Shown: positions 24,064-32,610 of the stretch, in pieces | How the letters are laid out: every line of letters begins with the position of its first letter | Position numbering within the stretch: position 1 is the stretch's first letter | From: DATKNA01 sp963755755 | GTDB taxonomy: Bacteria; Actinomycetota; Actinomycetes; Actinomycetales; Kineosporiaceae | Assembly: GCA_963755755.1 (NCBI GenBank) | Contig: CAVWLJ010000008.1 | Span: 124,001 to 188,000, forward strand | Direction: 5' to 3' | DNA: 64,000 nt | Program-made: the position numbers and the translations under genes | The notes under the pieces: generated by a model | What the model was told of the DNA's origin: nothing | The model's database searches: none | The model's input: the letters and a program-made list of their open reading frames with translations, nothing else

Positions 24064-27000
24064 GACACCAGTGTCGCCGCGGCGAGGACCCGCCGGGCGG
24101 CGGCCCCGAGCGTCGCCTCGGCCCGCTCGCCGTGCTGGCCGATCTGCAGCGCCTCCCGCATCTCCGCCGCGAGCGCGTCCGGCGTCCGCGGTACGCCGTC
24201 GGAGAGCGCCCACCGGGCCACGGCGTCCAGTTCGCGCTCCTCGTAGGAGCCGATCGCACGCCCCGGCGTCACGTCGGGCCACGGCGCGCGGTTCCGCGGC
24301 TGATGCGGGAGGCCAGGAGCCGGCACGGGAGCGGCGACCGTCCCGCCGGCCGTCCGCCACGCCTCCCGGATCCGGGTCACCTCGCGGTCGGGATCGCAGA
24401 ACAGGTCCATCGCCGCGACGCGCAGGTACCGCCAGCCCGACCGTTCGAACGCGGCCCGCCGCTGCCGTTCCCGCACGTCGGCGGGCGCGAGCGCGGCGTG
24501 GGCGGGCACGTCGACGTCGATCGCGAGCAGCATCCGGCCGGGTTCGGCGACGGCTGCGACGGCGAGATCGAGCGGCCGGTCGGGCGCGGGCACGGACGCC
24601 GCCACCGGCAGCCCCGCCTCACGCAGCCGGCGGGCCAGGTCCGCGACGAGGTGGTCCGGCTCCGGCAGCCCCGCCTTGCGCAGCCGGCGGGCCAGGTCCG
24701 CGACGAGGTGGTCCGGCTCCGGCACGGGCGGCAGGGCGAGCCGGGCGTCGTGGTCGCCCCGGGCGGACGCGTCGGTCGCGAGGTCGAGGACGTCGCGCAG
24801 CAGGCGAGCGCCCTCGCTGCGGACGCGCTCCGCCGCGATGTCCTCGGCGCGGAACGCACACACCACGGTGGTCCGCCGCCGTGCCCGCGACAGGGCCGCG
24901 ACCAGGCACGCGACGCCGTGCCGCCCGTCGAGCACGCCGAAGCGGTGCAGCACGCGACCGTGCGGGGTCCGGGCCAGCCCGATCGAGGCGATGACGGCGT
25001 CGCGCTCGAGGCCGGCGAGCCGGTGCACCGGCCGGACGAGGAACGGCTCGGAGATCCCCCCGGTCCAGTGCACGTCCAGCCAGCGCGCGAGGTCGGGGTT
25101 GTGCGCGACCTCGGCCCGCAGGGCCTCCTCGATCCGGGCGGCGTGCCGGATGCCGAGCGTGACGACGAGCAGCGACTCCCCGGGCCGGCGCACGGCGTGC
25201 TCGGTGACGAGGTCGACGACCCGCAGCACCTCGGCGTCCGGGCTGACCGCGACCTCCTCCCCCGGGGCGGCCACCCCGGTCCCCTCCCGCACGTGCTCGA
25301 TGACGAGCGGCGAGCGGACGGCCGCCCCCGGCGTCGCCGTCCACCCGTCGTAACGGCCCAGCAGCGGGACGAGGAGGCGGCCGTCGCGGCACCGGTGGTC
25401 GCGGTACAGGGTCCGGACGCCGGCGAGGGCCGCGACGACCTCGAGCACCGAGGGCCCTCCGGTCGCGGGCGGCAACCGGCGCCCGTCGCCGGCGACGACG
25501 AGCTGACGCCCCCGGGCGAGCGCGGCGGCGGCCTCGGGGAAGCCGACCTGGCCGGCGTCGTCGACGACCACGACGTCGACGATCCGGCCCGAACTCGCGG
25601 ACGGCAGCAGGCGCGCGGCGGCGTCCGGGCTGACCACCCAGACCGGGCGCAACGCGGCGACGAGGTCGGGCGCCTGCCGGACGAGGTCGTGCGGCCAGCG
25701 AGACCGGTGGCCGCGGTGGACCTCGGACAGCAGCCAGCGGGCCTGCTCCGGGTGCTCGGCCGCGACCTCGCGGGCGTGAGCCTCGACCGCGAGCCGCACC
25801 CGGCGGCGCGCCGCCGCGGTCGACCGCGTGTGCTCCTCCCGGAGCCGGTCGACGAGCGCGGTGAGCGTGCCGGGCTCGTGCCGGGCGAGCCGGACGTCCG
25901 AGCGGATGATCGCCTCGAGCACGGAGGTCCACCACGCCAGGTCGAGCTCGCCGTCGACGTCGTCCGGGCCGGCCGCGCGGGCGCGCAGGTCGTCGAGGAG
26001 GTCGCCGAGGCCGGCGTCCCGCAGCCGGGTGAGGAGCTGGGCGCGCCGGGGGGCGTCCGCCGCGCCGTCGGCGTCCGCGGCGAGCGCGGCGAGCCGGTCG
26101 TCGAGCACCTCCAGCGGCAGCCCCCGCAGCTCCTCCGGTCCGGTGCCGGGCAACGCGGCGCCCAGCACGTCGAGGGCATGCTCGAGGGCGTCCAGCGCCT
26201 GCTCGGCCACCGCGAGCCCGGTGGGCACCCGCGGCCACCCACCGCCGGACGAGCGCGCCTGCCAGCCGGCGAGCTGCCGCTGCGCCATGAGCAGGCGGAC
26301 GTGCAGGTCGGGCAGGTGGACGCCGGGGCGCACGAGCGAGCGAGCGCGGCGGCGCAGGGCGCGGCGGGCCATCCACGACGCGCCCGGCGGGCCGCCGTCC
26401 GGCGCGGTCGCCGCGATCAGCTCCCCGAGCGGCTGCTCGAAGACCGTGGGCAGGAGCACGTCGAGGGTGTCCCGCACCCCGACGAGCAGGTCGAGCTGGC
26501 GATGCCAGCCGTCGACGCTCGCGGCCTCGACGAGGCCGGCGGCCGCGGCGATGCGCGCCATCGAGCGGCGCGCGACCTCGAGGCTCTCCCGCCCGGAGCG
26601 GGCGGCCGCCAGTGCCTGCCGCGCCTCGGCGTCCGTCCCGACCCGGGCGTCCAGCCAGGGGGCCTGCTCCGGGGCGAGGGTGAAGGCACCCAGCTCCGCC
26701 GCGTCGCGCAGTTCGCCGCGCAGCTCCTCGCGGGCGGCGGTGTCCAGCCGGCGGCAGACGTCGTAGGTCAGGCGCACCCGGGTCCGCGGCGGCGCCGGGG
26801 CGGACATGAGCGCCGCGAGCTCGACCATCGCGTCGTAGGCCGACACCTGCCACGGCGGACGCGCCTCGTGCAACGCGCTCAACGCGGCGTCGAGCTCCTC
26901 GGAGGCGTCGGCCGGGTCGGCCCCGTCCGGAGCGCCGCCGTCGGCGGCGGGCGGCGCCTCCTCCTCGACCCGCGCGAACAGCGCCGTGGGCGCCTCGGGC

Positions 27001-28221
27001 GGACGGTCGGAGACGGCGGCGTCGAGCCCGGCGCCGAGGGCGGCCAGCAGCCTCGGCCGGTCACCGGTGCCGTCGTGCAGGTCGAGGACGAGGTCGCCGA
27101 GACCCGCGGCGTCCAGACGCTCCAGCAGCCCGTCGGCGCTCCCGCGGTACGGCGTCAGCACGAGCACCCGCCGCCCCTGCTCGGCGAGCGCGGCGACGCA
27201 GGCGGCCAGCGTGTGGGTGAGGCCGCTGCCGGGCGGCCCCTCCGCGGCGACGTTCCGGCCGGCCAGGGCCGCCGCGAGCACCGTCCGCTGCTGCGGGTCG
27301 AGGTCGAGGACCGCCGGGGACGCCGGTGCAGCGGGGTCGGCCGGAAGGACCGGCCGGCGCGACGGTCGCCGGCAGCGGATCGACGAGCCGGCCGAGCAGC
27401 GGGTGACCGGCGAGCGCGGGCAGCGCGGCGTCGAGGTCGGCGACGAGCGCGTCGGATCCGCCCGTGAAGCAGCCGACCAGCACGCGCGGCTCGACGACGA
27501 AGCCGTCGACGCCCCCGCTGGCCTGCTCGAGCACGCGGAACACCGGGTCGGGGTCGAAGCCGTGGATGCCGAAGGCGAGCTCGGCGAGCGCCTCGGCGTC
27601 GAGCCGGACGCCGTGGTCCTCGCGCAGCCGCCGCAGCAGCTCGGGGTTCACCACCGCGGTGTCGTCGAGCTCGAGCTCGTAGTCGTCGTGCCCGGCGCCG
27701 CGGGGCCGGACGGCGCAGCCCCGCAGCAGCACCGGAGCGAACGCCCGCTCCTGCGGGTCCCAGGGGGCGATCCAGGAGGCGACGCCGGCGGTGAGCAGCC
27801 CGGCCCGGACGCCACGGTCCGCGGCCAGCTCCCCGGCCACCGCCCGGAGTGAGCGGGAACGGCGCCGGGCGGCGCTGTGCACGGCCGCCTCGCGGAACAG
27901 CATCGACAGCGGCGTCGGCCGCCCGGCCAGCAGCGTCGCCAGGCCGGAGGGGTGCGCGTGCGTGAGGTCGAGGGCGTGGTCGCCCGGATCGGCGGGCGAC
28001 AGCAGCGTGTCCGGCAGGCCGGCGGCGACGAGCGTGGCCCGCCACGACTCCGGCGTCCCGAGCGACGGCGGCCCTGCCTCCTCCGTGGGTTCCTCCCCCG
28101 GCTGGGGCACGACCTCGCCGTTCACGTGTCCGGGCACGACCTCGCCGGCCGCAGCGGCGCCGGGCGCGGCTGCGGCCGACGGCTCGGGCTCCGCCGGAGG
28201 CAGGGGGCTGGTCGTGGACAC
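24060..28221 (-). pseudogene. Large DUF4011/SF1-like AAA protein with nuclease-like C-terminus, one frameshift
   Basis: About 1387 residues once a single frame change near 27358 is corrected. The N-terminal DUF4011-like domain (LFREAAVHSAARRRSRSL, AFAPVLLRGCAVRPRG, AVVNPELLRRLRED) is followed by the SF1 core: EGPPGSGLTHTLAACVAALA at 27242-27183, VDVVVVDDAGQVGFPEAAAA, and VHRLAGLERDAVIASIGLAR. The C-terminal 150 residues resemble the Vsr/MTES nuclease-like domain (RERQRRAAFERSGWRYLRVA, MDLFCDPDREVTRI). The Walker A lysine is Leu (CTC) and the DE box reads DDAGQ, so ATP hydrolysis is doubtful. The gene may be a DNA- or RNA-processing factor; its function is not established. GTG 28221 was chosen after GGAGG. 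Confidence 0.75.
24607..24720. repeat. 57-bp tandem duplication inside the ATPase gene
   Basis: Two adjacent 57-bp copies (24607-24663 and 24664-24720) differ at only a few bases. They encode two copies of a 19-residue unit, LPEPDHLVADLARRLR plus K/EAG, just before the nuclease-like domain. The frame is kept, so the protein simply gains one helix turn set. Confidence 0.9.
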
Positions 28222-28345
28222 TGCCTCCACGCTAACCTCCGCCGCCCGGTCGATCCCGGCTCTCCGCGCGGCGCGTCGCGGCCCCGGAACGCACCCGACA
28301 GGCCAAGCTGCGCAGGCTTCGTCCGTCCTCGTCCGTGGGAGACGC

Positions 28346-30049
28346 ATGCCACGCACGCCTGCCGGGGGTCGTCTTCCCCACGGCCCCCGGCGCGTGCTCG
28401 GTATGCGCCCTCCCGCCGTGCTGGCGGTCGCCGCCCTCGCGGGCGTCGCCGCCTGCAGCACGCAGCCGCCTCCGAGCGGGCCGGGGACGCCGATCCCGTC
28501 GACGTCGTCCCGTCCCCAGCCGGGCGCCGTCGGATCGCCGCCCGCAGCGGCCCCCGTTCGGAACGGCTCCGCCACGAGAAGCACTCCACGGACGCCGGTG
28601 ACGCACGTCCGCGGGACCGTCGTCCGGGTGTCCGTGGAGTCGCAGGGCGAGGGAGGCGACCTCGGCGAGAAGGCCGATCGCGAGGCCGCGATCGCCACCT
28701 GGCTGCAGACACCGACCGGACGCGTGAAGGTCCGCACCTCGTCGCTGGCCGCGGCGCCGACGGGCAGCACGGTCGACGCGGACGTGACGGACGACGCGCC
28801 GGTTCCGACCCGGTCCGGCCCGGACGCGGTCGCTGCCGCCGAGAGCGGAGCCCAGGTGGTCGCGGCCCGGGTGACGCGCGCCCCCGCGGAACCCGCGCTG
28901 CGGGCCGGCGTCCACGACGTCACCGTGGTCCTCGCCGCACCGGCCGGCACCAGCCCCGACGGCACGACGAGGGCCCAGCTCGCCGCCACCGTCGACGGCG
29001 CGGTCTCCCGGTTCTGGTCCGCGCAGACGGGCGGGCGGGTCCGCTGGCACGTCGTGCGGTCGGTGGGGTGGTTGCACCTGCGCAGCCGCTGCGACGACGC
29101 GTGGTCCCTGTGGGCGGAGGCGGCGGCCCGCGCCGGCTTCGTGCCCGGGCGGGATCGTCACCTGCTCGTCCTCGTGCCGGCGACGGCAGCGGGGTGCTTC
29201 GCCGGCCTGGGCACGATCGGCGCCTCCAGCGACGCCGGCGGGTACGCGTACGTCCGCGGCACGCTACCGGGGCTGGTCGCCCACGAACTCGGGCACAACC
29301 TCGGGCTCGGGCACTCCAACGGGCTGCAGTGCGACGGTGTCGCCGACGGCGCCTGGACCGGATCGCGGTGGACGCACGGCTGCGTCCGGACCGGCTACCG
29401 GGACTGGTACGACGTCATGGGCGTGAGCTGGGAGCACCTCGGCACCCTGAGCACGGCGCAGGCATGGCGCCTGGGGGCACTGCCCGCCGCCCAGGTCGCC
29501 ACGGTCTCCAAGCCGGCACGCGTGACCCTGACCGCGGTCGGCCTCGCCTCCGGCGTCCGCTCGCTGCGGGTACAGGCTCCCGGTGGTACCTACGTGATCG
29601 AGTACCGGGCGGCCGTCGGGGCGGACGCCTGGCTGGCCGACGACTGGCGGGGCCTGCGGCCGGGCGTCCTGGTCCGGCGCGACGACCCGGAGGACGACTC
29701 GGCGCAGACGCTGCTGCTCGACGCCAGCCCCTCGCCGGCGGCGGGGTTCGCGGACGACTGGGACGAGCCACTGCCGGTGGGCGGCTCGCTGACGACGGCG
29801 GACGGCCGGGTGGTGATCCGCGTGGAGAGCGTCACGGCGACGACCGCGCGGGTGGCCGTCGTCGTGGACGGCGTCGCACCCGCCGCGCCGGCCGGCCCGC
29901 TCGGCGCACGCAGCGCCGACGCCGGCTCCAACCGCGTCGTCCGGCAGCCGCTCGCCGGGACGCCGAGGCCCTCCCCCACGCCGTCGGCGTCCCCCTCGCC
30001 CACGGATGGTGAGCTGACCCGGCGGCCGATGCGGACGCCGTCCCGCTGA
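28346..30049 (+). CDS. Metzincin zinc metalloprotease, lipoprotein
   Basis: 567 residues from ATG 28346 (GGGAG 4 nt upstream). Arg-rich n-region, hydrophobic core AVLAVAALAGVAAC with Cys as lipobox, then a Pro/Ser linker. The catalytic domain (residues about 210-440) has the full zinc site HELGHNLGLGH and the Met-turn YDVMGVSW, as in M11/gametolysin-like and related metzincins. A beta-rich C-terminal domain (VSKPARVTLTAVGLASGVRS, YVIEYRAAVG) ends in a Pro/Ser/Thr tail. It should act outside the membrane on proteins or peptides. Divergent from the SF1-like gene with a 124-bp gap. A signal-like stretch also starts at ATG 28403. Confidence 0.85.
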   Translation: MPRTPAGGRLPHGPRRVLGMRPPAVLAVAALAGVAACSTQPPPSGPGTPIPSTSSRPQPGAVGSPPAAAPVRNGSATRSTPRTPVTHVRGTVVRVSVESQGEGGDLGEKADREAAIATWLQTPTGRVKVRTSSLAAAPTGSTVDADVTDDAPVPTRSGPDAVAAAESGAQVVAARVTRAPAEPALRAGVHDVTVVLAAPAGTSPDGTTRAQLAATVDGAVSRFWSAQTGGRVRWHVVRSVGWLHLRSRCDDAWSLWAEAAARAGFVPGRDRHLLVLVPATAAGCFAGLGTIGASSDAGGYAYVRGTLPGLVAHELGHNLGLGHSNGLQCDGVADGAWTGSRWTHGCVRTGYRDWYDVMGVSWEHLGTLSTAQAWRLGALPAAQVATVSKPARVTLTAVGLASGVRSLRVQAPGGTYVIEYRAAVGADAWLADDWRGLRPGVLVRRDDPEDDSAQTLLLDASPSPAAGFADDWDEPLPVGGSLTTADGRVVIRVESVTATTARVAVVVDGVAPAAPAGPLGARSADAGSNRVVRQPLAGTPRPSPTPSASPSPTDGELTRRPMRTPSR

Positions 30050-30061
30050 CCGAGCCCCCGC

Positions 30062-30589
30062 TCAGGCGGCCAGGAGCATCGCGAGGACGGCGGTGTCCGG
30101 GTCCTGGGCAGGGTCGACGCCGACCTGGCTGATCAGACGCGTGACGGTGCCGTCGACCTCGGCCTCGACCCAGGCCGCGCGGTGCTCCAGCCCGAGATGG
30201 GGCAGGCCGGGCAGCAGCACGCAGCCGGAGGCGGCGCCGACGACCTCGGGGGTCGAGGGCCGGCTCTCGCCGGGCGGGTGCAGGAGGATCAACGCCGGCG
30301 GCGCGGCCGCCGAGAACTGGCCGGGGCGCGGCGCACCGTCTCCCAGCACGGGACCGGCCAGAGTGACGAGCCCTACGGTGCCCGGCTGCGGATTCTCCGG
30401 GACGTCCTCGATCGCCCGATAGACCATCGTCGTCCGGACCATGCCGGGGACGGCGGCCAACCGCACGGCCAGGGCGAGGAACTGGGCCCATTCGCGGGTG
30501 GACGACGGCCAGCGGCCGGAGACGACGAAGCCGGACAGCCGGCGGTCCGCTCCGCCGAACGGCGACACCTCGACGCGAGGCTCCGACAT
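30062..30589 (-). CDS. Uncharacterised cytoplasmic protein
   Basis: 175 residues from ATG 30589, with GGAGG about 7 nt upstream. I do not recognise the family. No signal peptide or membrane span is visible. The sequence contains RLSGFVVSGRWPSSTREWAQ, a hydrophobic VGLVTLAGPVLGDG, and a C-terminal helix QDPDTAVLAMLLAA. The only context is convergence with the metalloprotease gene (12-bp gap). Confidence 0.6.
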   Translation of the reverse strand: MSEPRVEVSPFGGADRRLSGFVVSGRWPSSTREWAQFLALAVRLAAVPGMVRTTMVYRAIEDVPENPQPGTVGLVTLAGPVLGDGAPRPGQFSAAAPPALILLHPPGESRPSTPEVVGAASGCVLLPGLPHLGLEHRAAWVEAEVDGTVTRLISQVGVDPAQDPDTAVLAMLLAA

Positions 30590-30776
30590 GACGACCTCCT
30601 CTCGCTCTCCTGAGCGGAACTGGCTCGGACGGCGTCGGCCTCACCTGCACCTGTGTCCGCAGGGTGCGGCCGGAACCGGCTAGCACACAAGAGCCCTGGA
30701 GTGCCAACAGCACCGTGCGCATCATCTGTTACCTCCGCAATCCGGCGTTGTCGTACCTCCGTGGCAGGGTCCTGGC

Positions 30777-31419
30777 ATGACGTTGCGGGTGTATCTGGAG
30801 GAGGGCAGGAAGAAGACCTTCGCGGTCGCCCTCGACTGGCCGGGCTGGGCCCGAGCGGGCAAGGGCGGCGAGGCGGCGTTGGAGGCCCTCGAGGCCTACC
30901 TGCCGCGGTACCTGCCGTGTGGTCCGACGGGCCGGCCTGGAGCCGCCGGATGTCGAGGGTTTCGAGGTCCTCGAACGGATCCCTGGCTCGGCCACGACGG
31001 AGTTCGGAGCGCCGGACCGGACGGCGCAGGCCGACCTCGCGCCACTGGCCCCGGGCGAGGCCGAGCGGCTGGCCGCCCTGGTCGAGGCGGCATGGGCCGT
31101 GTTCGACGAGGTCGTGGCCGGTGCTCCGGCCGAGCTTCGCAAGGGCCCGCGCGGCGGAGGCCGGGACCGTGACAAGATCGTCGGTCACGTCCTCGGCGCC
31201 GAGGCCGGCTACGTCCGCATGCTCGGGCTCCGGGCGTCGACGGCGGGCCAGGACGTCCCCGATCCGGCCTGGCGGCCGGCCCTGCTGGACCTGCTGCGGG
31301 CCGCGACTGATCCCGGGGCCGTCCGCGAGCGAGGGTGGGTCCCCCGGTACGCCGCGCGACGCATCGCCTGGCACGTGCTCGACCACGCCTGGGAGATCGA
31401 GGATCGCAGCGAGCAGTAG
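30777..31419 (+). pseudogene. Conserved actinobacterial protein of unknown function, one frameshift
   Basis: ATG 30777 starts MTLRVYLEEGRKKTFAVALD, then WPGWARAGKGGEAALEALEA. At about 30917 the frame changes (CCGTGTGGTC; removing one base restores VVRRAGLEPPDVEGFEVLER). The remainder TTEFGAPDRTAQADLAPLAP through a helical domain to RRIAWHVLDHAWEIEDRSEQ is intact. The second half looks like a DinB-type four-helix bundle (HVLGAEAGYVRML, RRIAWHVLDHAWEIED). The whole layout is a widespread actinobacterial family known only as hypothetical. The restored length is about 213 residues. Confidence 0.7.
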
Positions 31420-31433
31420 CCGGCAGCGGCGCC

Positions 31434-32330
31434 TTACAGGCGCCGGACGAGATCCACGACGACGCGGCCGAGCTCCTCGCCCGCGTCCTCCTGCACGAAG
31501 TGCCCGGCGTCCGCGATCGTGACGTGCGGCTGGTCGCGCGCGCCCGGGATCCGCTCCCGCATCGGGCGGTCCGCCCCGGCGGTGATCGGGTCGGAGTCGG
31601 AGAACGCGCAGAGGAACGGTCGGTCGAACGCGGCGAGGCGCTCCCAGGCGGCGCGGTTGGCGATGCCGCCCGGGTCGTCCGGCGCGCTCGGAACGAGGGG
31701 TGGCATCGCGCGTGGCCCCGCCTTGTACTCCTCGGTCGGGAAGGGCGCGTCGTAGGCCGCCAGCACCGCGGCGTCCGGCGCGTGCCGGCAGCCGGCGGCG
31801 ACCAGCCGCGCGACGTCGAGCTCCCGCGCGGCCGCCACGACGTCGCGGAACCGCTCCCAGACGGCGGGCATCGGAGTCAGGCCGGTGGGCAGCCCGGTGT
31901 TCGTGGCGACGACGCCCGCGAAGCGGTCGGGGTGCTCGGCGACGAGGCGCAGTCCGATGAGCCCGCCCCAGTCCTGCCCGACGAGCACGACGTCGCGCAG
32001 GCCCAGCCCCTCGAAGAGCGCCTCCCCGGTCCACGCGACGTGCCGGGCGTAGCTGTGGGCGGCCACGGAGGCGGGCTTGTCGGAGCGGCCGAAACCGATC
32101 AGGTCGGGCGCGACGGCGCGGATCCCGGCCGCGGCCAGCACCTCGATCACCCGCCGGTAGAGGAACCCCCAGGTCGGCTCGCCGTGCAGCAGGGCGACGA
32201 CCGGGCCGTCGGGAGGGCCCGCCTCGACGTACGCCATCCGCAGCCCGCCGTCGACCTCCACGGACCGGGGCTCGTACGCGAAGTCGGGGAGATCGGCGAA
32301 CCGGGCATCGGGGGTCCGGAGCACGTCCAC
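31434..32330 (-). CDS. Haloalkane dehalogenase
   Basis: 298 residues from GTG 32330 (VDVLRTPDARFADLPDF, the usual start of the DhlA/HLD-I group). Alpha/beta hydrolase that replaces halogen by hydroxyl through a covalent aspartyl ester. The oxyanion and halide-binding LLHGEPTWGFLYRR, nucleophile elbow VGQDWGGLIG (Asp, with adjacent Trp as halide ligand) and catalytic His in DAGHFVQEDAGEEL are all present. Cytoplasmic; no signal peptide. A haloalkane substrate is expected for the family, but physiological use is unknown. It converges on the preceding gene with 14 bp between. Confidence 0.88.
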   Translation of the reverse strand: MDVLRTPDARFADLPDFAYEPRSVEVDGGLRMAYVEAGPPDGPVVALLHGEPTWGFLYRRVIEVLAAAGIRAVAPDLIGFGRSDKPASVAAHSYARHVAWTGEALFEGLGLRDVVLVGQDWGGLIGLRLVAEHPDRFAGVVATNTGLPTGLTPMPAVWERFRDVVAAARELDVARLVAAGCRHAPDAAVLAAYDAPFPTEEYKAGPRAMPPLVPSAPDDPGGIANRAAWERLAAFDRPFLCAFSDSDPITAGADRPMRERIPGARDQPHVTIADAGHFVQEDAGEELGRVVVDLVRRL

Positions 32331-32432
32331 GTCCGCAGCGTCGCAGACGAGGGTGTCGCGGGCGAAGGGCGTGGAGGAACAATGACGGACATGTGGGGCG
32401 GAACCGGACGTCGTTCCGAGTTCGTGCCGCCG

Positions 32433-32610
32433 CCTGTCCCCGCAGACAGGTCTCTCCGTCGGATGCCAGGGTCGATCCCGGAGCGTAAGTTCAGATGGGG
32501 CCATTCGGGGGGACTTTCCCATCGTCCGTCCGGGTGGCTCCCAGGCTGGTCCCAGGCTGGGAGCGAAGCGTTCTGACGGTCCGTGACGACGACATCGAGG
32601 GAGTGGTCGG
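32433..32610 (+). promoter_or_regulatory. Structured leader region of the lytic transglycosylase gene
   Basis: The 280-bp gap contains a CCTGTC/GACAGG hairpin near 32437-32454 and a second, stronger one at 32537-32564: GCTCCCAG pairs with CTGGGAGC, and the inner CTGG/CCAG also pair. The second ends 46 nt before the GTG start. Cell-wall hydrolase genes of actinobacteria are often preceded by c-di-AMP (ydaO) riboswitches; I cannot match the ydaO consensus by eye, so I claim only a structured leader that could attenuate transcription. Confidence 0.35.

Noticed and set aside
24132..27467. Open frame of 1111 codons on the + strand
   Set aside because: Antisense of the SF1-like ATPase; it has no ribosome site or domain and carries the typical shadow composition.
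32331..32610. c-di-AMP (ydaO) riboswitch upstream of the transglycosylase
   Set aside because: The context is right but the conserved ydaO core could not be matched by eye; kept only as a generic structured leader.
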